This document shows, in pieces, positions 1 to 5,040 of a stretch of 5,040 nucleotides of DNA. Source of the stretch: CAZZCP01 sp964653235 (GTDB taxonomy: Bacteria; Bdellovibrionota; Bdellovibrionia; Bdellovibrionales; UBA840). Below the pieces are notes generated by a model. It was given only the letters and a program-made list of their open reading frames with translations. It was not told the origin of the DNA and did no database searches. The stretch covers positions 1 through 5,040 of the forward strand of contig CAZZCP010000116.1 of assembly GCA_964653235.1 (NCBI GenBank), read 5' to 3'. A program made the position numbers and the translations under genes. The number at the start of each line of letters is the position of its first letter. Positions within the stretch are counted from its first letter, which is position 1.

Positions 1-191
1 AATTGTGCTAAACTACTTTCAATGCCTTTTCGAGCTTTAGAATTACAGTCGAATTTCTCTACACTGAGTTGAACACTTTGACATAAGTTTACATCAACGA
101 CTCCTCCTTCAATACGAAATTTGTAACAGGTATTTGCTGCAAAGCTAAGTGAGCTCCAGAAAAGAAGAATTAATACGAGGTGAATTTTCAT
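1..191 (-). CDS. Small exported Cys-containing protein, N-terminal part (runs off window)
   Basis: An open frame begins with ATG at 191-189 and stays open to the window edge, giving 63 codons. It starts MKIHLVLILLFWSSLSFA, a clear Sec signal peptide (charged Lys2, hydrophobic core about 5-17) with likely cleavage after Ala18. The visible mature part has cysteines at 22, 37 and 49, which suits disulfide bonding outside the cytoplasm. The start is well supported: a perfect AAGGAG lies 7 bases upstream, and the ATG overlaps the stop of the preceding VWA gene as ATGA (188-191), so translation is probably coupled. It is therefore the third known gene of the operon. I do not recognise a family. The mature fragment is too short to assign a fold or role; acting in the periplasm or at the outer membrane with the VWA and barrel proteins is an inference from context. 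The C-terminus is missing. Confidence 0.8.
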   Translation of the reverse strand, partial: MKIHLVLILLFWSSLSFAANTCYKFRIEGGVVDVNLCQSVQLSVEKFDCNSKARKGIESSLAQ

Positions 192-1645
192 TCTTTCACT
201 CCTTGGTCGAGTTTTCTTTGTGTATCACAATCTACATTTAATATTTCATTATTAATATTATTCACTGAAAATCTTTTTACAAAGCATTCATCATTCACAT
301 GCAAGCGATACTCACCATTTTTGAGCACAATCGGGGTATTGGTGATATGGCTGCCTAAAAGCATACTGTTGGTGTCGTAAACATAAAGCCCCGCTATTTC
401 AGGGTAATTAAAAGTAATTGCGCCGGCGGCGGGTACTTCCATAGGGTGCTTTCCATCAGGAAAGACATAAAAGTTATCTTGCTCAAAACTAAAAAAAGGA
501 TCTTTAAAAATATGAATGGTATATTTTCCAGTTTTGGCTTGAAAGGCATTGTCAGAGCGAAATTTATGCACGATTCTCTTGTATTTATCAAGAAGGTGAA
601 CATTTAATAGATTGTCCATAAATTTTACGTAGACTTCACCGTAACCAGCGACAGTAAGTGTTACACTCTTGCCAGGGTGAATCGTGAATTTAGGGAATTT
701 ATAAATAGGTGTTATGTTCACTTCAGCATCATAAGTACCTGGAGGAAGACGAATTCCCCACTTTGCGGTAAAAGTGGTAAATAGTCTTCTGTTTCCATCT
801 TTATCATAGCGAAAGACATTGACCGTGCTCAGCTCTTTTGGACTCTTTACAAAGAGATTGTTGCGGTCACCTTTGATTTTATTGGATATTTGTGCTGTTG
901 CATCAAATAGATCTTGCTCATTTTTCACAGACAAGGTTTCGCCAAGACATGATACATTTCTATAATCATCTGATCTTTCGTCAAAGCCAATCGCAACCAC
1001 ATAAATCTTAACATCGATTTCAGGATTTTCTTTGAATTTTTCAGCAAACTTACATGGATCTCCATTGCAAGTTTCTTTGCCATCGGTGAAAAGTACAATT
1101 CTTTTGGGCCCTTTATAGCTCTTTAAGTCTTTAAAAGCAGCTTGTAGACTTTCTTGAATCGGAGTTCGACCTGTAGGAAACATGGCTGAAACTTGTCTTG
1201 CAATTTCTGGAATCGAAAAATCATCAAATGGCACAGAAAGAAAATTGTCTTCACAATCATTTTTTCTACGAGAACCATAGACTCGCATGCCGACAAGAGC
1301 TTTTTCACGCCATTGGTCAATCAAATAGCGGGAGAGAAGTTTTTTAGAAAAATACATCTTGGTTTTATTTTGATCTAAAATCTGACCCATAGAACCTGAG
1401 CTATCAACAATCAATTCGACTTTCGGAGGCGTATCCTCAGAATCTTCTGCCTTATCAAATTCGATCATCGCATCTGGGTTTGCTTTTTTGTTTGGATCTG
1501 CCAACTCCGGAACTTTGTATACATCTTCCTCAGCAAGAGTGTTGAGCTCTTCAAAGTTTTCGGCATTGGGTATGATTTCTGGATTAAAATCTTTTTCTTG
1601 TTGAGCTAAAGCGTAGAAACTAAGTAAGAATATTATATATTTCAT
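188..1645 (-). CDS. Exported VWA-domain protein with intact MIDAS and C-terminal beta-rich repeats
   Basis: The protein has 485 residues. Residues 1-14 form a short signal peptide (MKYIIFLLSFYALA, then QQ), followed by an acidic linker to about 74. A von Willebrand A domain spans about 75-258. Its divalent-metal site (MIDAS) looks complete: Asp81, Ser83 and Ser85 in DSSGSM, Thr161 in GRTPI, and Asp188 in FTDG. The stretch FTDGKETCNGDPC carries Cys193 and Cys198; with Cys131 and Cys233 these could form disulfides, as expected outside the cytoplasm. Residues about 261-485 look like three beta-rich modules, each with a G-x-Y core (PPGTYDAEV, KTGKYTIHI, KNGEYRLHV), resembling PEGA or carboxypeptidase-regulatory-like folds. 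VWA domains with a full MIDAS usually bind protein or matrix ligands through Mg2+. The gene overlaps its upstream neighbour by four bases (ATGA, 1642-1645) and its downstream neighbour likewise (188-191). The start is supported by GAGG five bases upstream. The ligand and exact location (periplasm or surface) are unknown. Confidence 0.93.
   Translation of the reverse strand: MKYIIFLLSFYALAQQEKDFNPEIIPNAENFEELNTLAEEDVYKVPELADPNKKANPDAMIEFDKAEDSEDTPPKVELIVDSSGSMGQILDQNKTKMYFSKKLLSRYLIDQWREKALVGMRVYGSRRKNDCEDNFLSVPFDDFSIPEIARQVSAMFPTGRTPIQESLQAAFKDLKSYKGPKRIVLFTDGKETCNGDPCKFAEKFKENPEIDVKIYVVAIGFDERSDDYRNVSCLGETLSVKNEQDLFDATAQISNKIKGDRNNLFVKSPKELSTVNVFRYDKDGNRRLFTTFTAKWGIRLPPGTYDAEVNITPIYKFPKFTIHPGKSVTLTVAGYGEVYVKFMDNLLNVHLLDKYKRIVHKFRSDNAFQAKTGKYTIHIFKDPFFSFEQDNFYVFPDGKHPMEVPAAGAITFNYPEIAGLYVYDTNSMLLGSHITNTPIVLKNGEYRLHVNDECFVKRFSVNNINNEILNVDCDTQRKLDQGVKE
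199..204 (-). promoter_or_regulatory. Shine-Dalgarno site of the small exported protein
   Basis: Minus-strand AAGGAG, 7 bases before the ATG at 191. It lies inside the last codons of the VWA gene. This full anti-16S match fixes the start of a gene that is cut by the window edge and otherwise easy to overlook. Confidence 0.8.
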
Positions 1646-2895
1646 TTTTGCCTCGGCATAAAAAATTGTCCAACTACATCTTCTAAGCGAATTCCAAAAC
1701 TAACAACCCAGTAATCATAGGTCTCAGTATAGCTCGCATTTTCATCAACAGGTAAAAACTCGCTTTCTGTTGCTCCAGAAAATTGTAAATTGTAAGAGCG
1801 TTGGCCGTAAAAGGCTTTTATCACATAGCGTTTAAACCAAGGGATCCAGCCAATATACAAAAAGCTTTCAAAGCCGATACGGTATTCTAGAGCTGTCACA
1901 GCGGCTTCTTCTCCTCTTGAGACGATGGTCTCAACAGCGCCGATTTGAGGAAAGTAATTAAGATCTAAATAAATCTTGTGAATATTAAATCCCAAATTTC
2001 CTTTAGGCTTCCAAACACCAGAGCTAAACTCTTTGTTGAATTCAGCGCCAAGCCCGAGGCCTGCATAGACGGTGCTAATGAGAAAAGCATCTTCATTGGA
2101 TGTATCGAAAGTATCTGTTGTGTTTATCAGTTTAAAAGTCAGGCGGGTATTCCAGAAGTCTTCAAATTTTCGCATTCGATAGTTCAACTTAAAATTGGTG
2201 ATGTTTTGACTACTGTCAAAAGACCTTCGATTGTAATCAGTGGTTGGAAAAGCTCCGGCAATTCTTTCGATTTCAATTCCTAAACGCCATAAGAATTCAA
2301 GATACCAAACAAAGTGCATGTAATTAAAAGTATAGCCTGCTACATTTTTAGCCTCATTTGCGATAGGGGCACCTGTGGTAGTAAGATTTGAATTGAATTG
2401 ACCCATGTCGAATTCAATATATCCAGGATCACCTGGAATTGGTGGAGGCTCCGATTTTAAAAATCCAGTGGCATCTTCTTTGTCTTTTTCAGGGTCTGGA
2501 GTCCATGGTGGTGCCATAAAAACCGCATAGTCGCCAATTCTAGGAATTTTAGATATATTCTCGATTTTTAGTTCAACCAAAGCCATTCCTTCTTGCTTGG
2601 CCTTAATTTGTCCTCGGGCCAATATATCGAGTTCTCCCTCAAAGGGGCGAACAAAGAGTACGTAATCATCGGGGCGAACTTTACGATCGCCTACAGAAAC
2701 AAAAAAGAAGCCCTCTTGTTCTTTAACGACTTTAACCGAGGACTTCTCAATGACCTTTCGAGTTTTAGTAACACCTTTACTTGTCGGTAAATTGACTTCT
2801 TTGTCCCCACTGGGTGCAACAGGGGCTTGGGCCCATAAATTTTTACAGAAGAGTGCAAAAAACAAAAATGAAATCCATTTCATTTGAAAAAACAT
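1642..2895 (-). CDS. Probable outer-membrane beta-barrel protein with N-terminal soluble domain
   Basis: The protein has 417 residues. A signal peptide ends near LWA-QAP (cleavage after Ala22). A beta-rich soluble domain follows at about 45-128, with two similar phrases, VRPDDYVLFVRP and PRIGDYAVFMAP, that suggest a small duplicated fold. A Pro- and acid-rich linker (about 128-159, including EPPPIPGDPGY) leads to a region at about 160-417 of alternating polar/hydrophobic strands rich in Tyr, Phe and Trp, as in outer-membrane barrels (for example STVYAGLGLGAEF, ALEYRIGFESFLYIGW, YWVVSFGIRL). The last residue is Lys, not the aromatic typical of BAM-dependent barrels. The most upstream ATG is at 2895, just after an in-frame TGA; ATG at 2883 (residue 5, MKWISFLFF) gives a more standard signal peptide, and neither has a clear ribosome site. 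It is the first gene of the operon and overlaps the VWA gene by ATGA. I do not recognise a named family; the barrel call rests on strand pattern alone. Confidence 0.82.
   Translation of the reverse strand: MFFQMKWISFLFFALFCKNLWAQAPVAPSGDKEVNLPTSKGVTKTRKVIEKSSVKVVKEQEGFFFVSVGDRKVRPDDYVLFVRPFEGELDILARGQIKAKQEGMALVELKIENISKIPRIGDYAVFMAPPWTPDPEKDKEDATGFLKSEPPPIPGDPGYIEFDMGQFNSNLTTTGAPIANEAKNVAGYTFNYMHFVWYLEFLWRLGIEIERIAGAFPTTDYNRRSFDSSQNITNFKLNYRMRKFEDFWNTRLTFKLINTTDTFDTSNEDAFLISTVYAGLGLGAEFNKEFSSGVWKPKGNLGFNIHKIYLDLNYFPQIGAVETIVSRGEEAAVTALEYRIGFESFLYIGWIPWFKRYVIKAFYGQRSYNLQFSGATESEFLPVDENASYTETYDYWVVSFGIRLEDVVGQFFMPRQK
1651..1654 (-). promoter_or_regulatory. Shine-Dalgarno site of the VWA gene
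   Basis: Minus-strand GAGG, five bases before the ATG at 1645-1643. It sits within the final codons of the barrel gene. This supports the overlapping ATG start and independent or coupled re-initiation by ribosomes finishing the upstream gene. Confidence 0.7.
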
Positions 2896-2963
2896 TCTAG
2901 TTTTAGAGTATCATTGGCTTTTTTGAAGTGCTAGGTCTTTTAAACTGCTCCCTTTTGTTTCAC

Positions 2964-2981
2964 TTCGGACGTCCGTCCGAA
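2964..2981. repeat. Palindromic hairpin TTCGGAC-GTCC-GTCCGAA
   Basis: Seven-base perfect arms (2964-2970 and 2975-2981) flank a four-base loop, and CGGACGTCCG at 2966-2975 is itself a perfect 10-bp palindrome. The site lies just inside the left arm of the 171-bp element, about 70-90 bases upstream of the barrel gene. It could be an operator for a dimeric regulator or a structured tip of the element. There is no T-run on either side, so it is not a typical intrinsic terminator. Confidence 0.6.
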
Positions 2982-3003
2982 TGCAAATAAGTAGTTAAAA
3001 TGT

Positions 3004-3056
3004 TTCATGTCTTCTGTCCGAGGCTGATGAAATTGAAATGCATTTTCGGACATGAA
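3004..3056. repeat. Inner inverted repeat with two competing pairings
   Basis: TTCATGTC at 3004-3011 is the perfect reverse complement of GACATGAA at 3049-3056. GTCCGA at 3016-3021 is the perfect reverse complement of TCGGAC at 3046-3051. The two right arms share 3049-3051, so the two stems cannot form together in full. The loop holds AAATGCATTT (3036-3045), a 10-bp palindrome. Whether this is a functional switch or only the debris of a repeat element is not known. Confidence 0.5.
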
Positions 3057-3125
3057 TCCTATGTCATTGAATGCGCAATTGAATTTTCAAAAAAAAGTGA
3101 AATAAAAGGGAGCAGCTCATATTTT

Positions 3126-5040
3126 TCACTCAGCGGTGTAGACCGAAGCATTGGCCCGATCGACTAACATTATCAAATTGCTCTCGGGCAAGACCAAAAT
3201 ACTATCAAATTGGGGCTCAGTGGCGAGTGGGTACACTGTCATAGAGTTGAGATCAATAGAGTAGACTTGCCGTCCGGTCTTACTCAAACCAAAGACTAGG
3301 CCGCGGCTTGCGTCAGATTCGATTTTTCTTCCACTTCTTTGTCGGTCAAGTGCAGATGGATTGATTTGTCCGACTCCAACATAAGAGACATCACCGGCAT
3401 TTGGGGTGCCTGTTCCATCATCATCTAATATGGCAATGCCGCCGCTGCCAGGGAGATTGATAAAAATTTTGTTACGATCTTCATCAATTGCAATATCCAT
3501 GGGGTTGCTTCTCTCATTGCCGGGTACCCCATTGAATAGAGTTAGACTGGCGATTTCCGTAGGATTGCTATCCGATTTGAGCGGGCTTAAGTCAAAGACA
3601 TGAACTTGATAGTCTTGATCACCATCGTTAAAAGTACTTACATAAGCCCTTTCTGTAGCTTTGTTAACCTGAATATCATTAATTGCTGTACCTATGGGAT
3701 AGGTTTTAAAGGCGTTATTGGTTCCTGCATTTTTATCCCACCTTAAGGTTCTTCCATTGGTATCGTTCCATATTAAAAAGCGGCCCTCTGCAACTTCAAA
3801 CTCATCATTGACCAGTTGGCCATAACTTGTATCGGCAAGATAGTGCTCGCGTGAGCAAGAGCCAGAACAACGGGTGGAACTAGGTATCGGATTTGAAAGA
3901 TTGGTTAGGTCACCCGTAAAACGAAGAGAATTGGTGGTTGATGTAAATCCGCCATCACGATCTATTTGCGGAGTAACATAGGTTTCAATTGCAGCAGGGC
4001 CAGCAATTCGAACGGCAATGTTTTGACTCACACCTGTGCCTTGCCAAGGCATATTCTCATAAAAGTTCCAAGGAGGATTACTAAGTGTTCCGTTGGGAAA
4101 AGAAACTTCTCCATTGAAAAACAACAAATGCCAAACAAAATGGTGTAGATTGAATCCGCGTCGATAGTTTCCGGTAAAGGAGAGAAAATCGATATTGTCG
4201 CCGCCAAAGGAAGTATGCGCTGCCACTTCATGCAGCCAATTGACATCGGTCACAGTGACAGGCGGGGTGGTTTGCTCTCGAGCATCGACCAAATCAAAAA
4301 CTTTTTTGGGCTTTAAGAAAGTGTTACGAACTTGGGCCACCCATGACTGTGAGGTTTCAAAGTTACCATCACTGACCTCAACTCGAATTTCATGCTCACC
4401 AGCTTGTAAGGGGCCAGATCCGTCAGGATCTCTAGAGCCATCGACAACAGTTGGCCGATAATCAAAGCTAGGCCCGAGGTCTGCTACCAGCTTGCCATCG
4501 ACATACCAGCGGTAGTGAAGAATATCATCGACATTCGGGTCACTTCCGACAGCTTGAAAAGTAAACACAGCTCTTTCATCTAAGCTAACACTGGTAACAT
4601 CGGGTATTTTTGCTAATGTGGGTGGCTGTTCAAGAGGGCTCAAAGCATCTTGCACCTGTAAGAAAAAGAAAGCACTGTCTGACTCAAGAGTAACAGTGTC
4701 GGTAACTTGAACTTCGATTCGGTGCCAAGTTAAATCATCCATGGGGTTGGTTAAATCATCAGGGTATTTGGGCAGCCAGGTTATAATACCATCACTGTCG
4801 ATACAGACTCCATTGCCGTCGGGGTCAGAACAGGGCCTTGGGGCATCTAGAATTTCAAAACTCAAGGGGTTGCCCTTAGAATTATTCACTACGGTCTCGT
4901 AGATAAAGGGTTTGGTAGGAAATCCAGCTGCTGTTTGCGGCATAAACTGCACAGGATCTCCGTCTAAATCGAGTCTTGGACTCTCAAAAAATACAGGCGC
5001 TTGCACGGTTAAAAATAAAGGCGCTGAACCAGCAAGAGCA
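3126..5040 (-). CDS. Large surface or secreted protein, C-terminal part: Ig-like repeats plus propeller-like repeats
   Basis: The frame is open to the window edge; residues before the GTG at 5006-5004 read ALAGSAPLFLT, the end of another Ig-like repeat, so the real start is outside. About 637 residues are visible. Numbering from that GTG: about 4-120 is a cadherin/He_PIG-type repeat (YETVV..GNPLSFEILDAP...DGIITWLP...IEVQVTD); about 126-228 is a PKD/Ig-type repeat (GSDPNVDDILHYRWYVDG...AGEHEIRVEVSDG). Asp-rich loops such as DPDGNG (61-66) could bind calcium, and Cys59/Cys68 and Cys380/Cys384 are candidate disulfides. A region at 265-400 is not recognised. About 403-626 has propeller-like strands (GRFLIWNDTNGRTLRWD, NKIFINLPGSGGIAILD, RGLVFGLSKTGRQVYSID), with roughly four or five blades, fewer than a usual closed propeller. 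It ends at TGA 3128-3126. Such proteins usually act in adhesion or as extracellular scaffolds; that role is inferred. The 230-base gap downstream suggests a transcription unit separate from the barrel-VWA operon. Its base composition looks more GC-rich than that operon. Confidence 0.9.
   Translation of the reverse strand, partial: ALAGSAPLFLTVQAPVFFESPRLDLDGDPVQFMPQTAAGFPTKPFIYETVVNNSKGNPLSFEILDAPRPCSDPDGNGVCIDSDGIITWLPKYPDDLTNPMDDLTWHRIEVQVTDTVTLESDSAFFFLQVQDALSPLEQPPTLAKIPDVTSVSLDERAVFTFQAVGSDPNVDDILHYRWYVDGKLVADLGPSFDYRPTVVDGSRDPDGSGPLQAGEHEIRVEVSDGNFETSQSWVAQVRNTFLKPKKVFDLVDAREQTTPPVTVTDVNWLHEVAAHTSFGGDNIDFLSFTGNYRRGFNLHHFVWHLLFFNGEVSFPNGTLSNPPWNFYENMPWQGTGVSQNIAVRIAGPAAIETYVTPQIDRDGGFTSTTNSLRFTGDLTNLSNPIPSSTRCSGSCSREHYLADTSYGQLVNDEFEVAEGRFLIWNDTNGRTLRWDKNAGTNNAFKTYPIGTAINDIQVNKATERAYVSTFNDGDQDYQVHVFDLSPLKSDSNPTEIASLTLFNGVPGNERSNPMDIAIDEDRNKIFINLPGSGGIAILDDDGTGTPNAGDVSYVGVGQINPSALDRQRSGRKIESDASRGLVFGLSKTGRQVYSIDLNSMTVYPLATEPQFDSILVLPESNLIMLVDRANASVYTAE

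Larger units (their letters stand above)
2945..3115. repeat. 171-bp element bounded by a 21-bp inverted repeat
   Basis: The arm at 2945-2965 (beginning CTGCTCCCTTTT) is the reverse complement of 3095-3115 at 20 of 21 positions. The only difference pairs G2957 with T3103, which would still be a G-U pair in plus-strand RNA. The arms enclose 129 bases with further palindromes. The segment fills most of the gap between the Ig/propeller gene and the barrel-VWA operon. Its form suits a small non-autonomous mobile element (MITE-like) or a dispersed intergenic repeat, but no flanking target-site duplication is obvious and a second copy cannot be sought within this window. A long-range RNA stem in the operon leader or in the 3' end of the upstream transcript is the alternative. 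Confidence 0.75.

Noticed and set aside
1978..2283. Plus-strand open frames opposite the barrel gene and others (for example 4195-4461)
   Set aside because: They lie wholly antisense to well-supported genes, lack ribosome sites and have no recognisable domain; shadows of the coding strand.
2842..2895. Lipoprotein signal (Cys17 in ALFCKN) in the barrel protein
   Set aside because: The residue before Cys is Phe, which does not fit a lipobox (small residue at -1), and a standard signal-peptidase I site (LWA-QAP) follows.
2907..2912. Promoter -10 element GATACT before the barrel gene
   Set aside because: Only four of six consensus bases and no acceptable -35 at 16-18 bases; kept as a remark, not annotated as a promoter.
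2945..3125. Intrinsic terminator for the Ig/propeller gene
   Set aside because: The T-run on the minus strand (near 3096-3089) follows only one arm of the long inverted repeat and is not directly preceded by a hairpin; the compact hairpin at 2964-2981 has no T-run after it on either strand.
3000..3167. Plus-strand 55-codon ORF beginning MFHVFCPRL
   Set aside because: There is no Shine-Dalgarno, it runs through the inverted-repeat element and then antisense into the end of the Ig/propeller gene, and no family is recognised. Probably a chance frame.
5004..5006. GTG as the start codon of the Ig/propeller protein
   Set aside because: The frame stays open upstream to the window edge and the upstream residues read like the last strand of another Ig-like repeat (PLFLTVQAP). 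There is no ribosome site and no signal peptide after this GTG.

Overview
The window looks like chromosome of a moderately AT-rich, diderm (outer-membrane) bacterium. All three or four supported genes lie on the minus strand and all appear to be exported: signal peptides, a probable outer-membrane beta-barrel, a secreted metal-binding von Willebrand A (VWA) protein and a large Ig-like/beta-propeller surface protein. The gene mix and composition resemble Bdellovibrionota or other former delta-proteobacteria. That placement is an inference from style only; no marker gene is present.

Layout, read in the direction of transcription (high to low coordinates). (1) 5040-3126: the C-terminal part of a large secreted or surface protein with Ig/cadherin-like repeats followed by beta-propeller-like repeats. 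Its frame is open to the window edge, so the true start lies outside. (2) 3125-2896: a 230-base intergenic region that is unusually rich in nested inverted repeats. A near-perfect 21-bp inverted repeat bounds a 171-bp segment that holds several copies of a TCCGA/TCGGA motif. (3) 2895-1642: an outer-membrane beta-barrel protein with an N-terminal soluble domain. (4) 1645-188: an exported VWA-domain protein with an intact MIDAS metal site and a tail of beta-rich repeats. (5) 191-1: the start of a small Cys-containing exported protein that runs off the window.

Genes 3, 4 and 5 overlap by four bases at each junction (ATGA), a strong sign of one translationally coupled operon. The two downstream genes have clear Shine-Dalgarno sequences (GAGG and AAGGAG); the first gene has none that is convincing. 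A plausible reading is an envelope complex: a barrel protein in the outer membrane, a MIDAS-type binding protein exported with it, and a small disulfide-type partner. Function (adhesion, envelope assembly, or something else) cannot be settled from sequence. The best leads are the operon itself, the hairpin-rich 171-bp element ahead of it, and a short aromatic motif shared by the barrel protein and the Ig/propeller protein next door.
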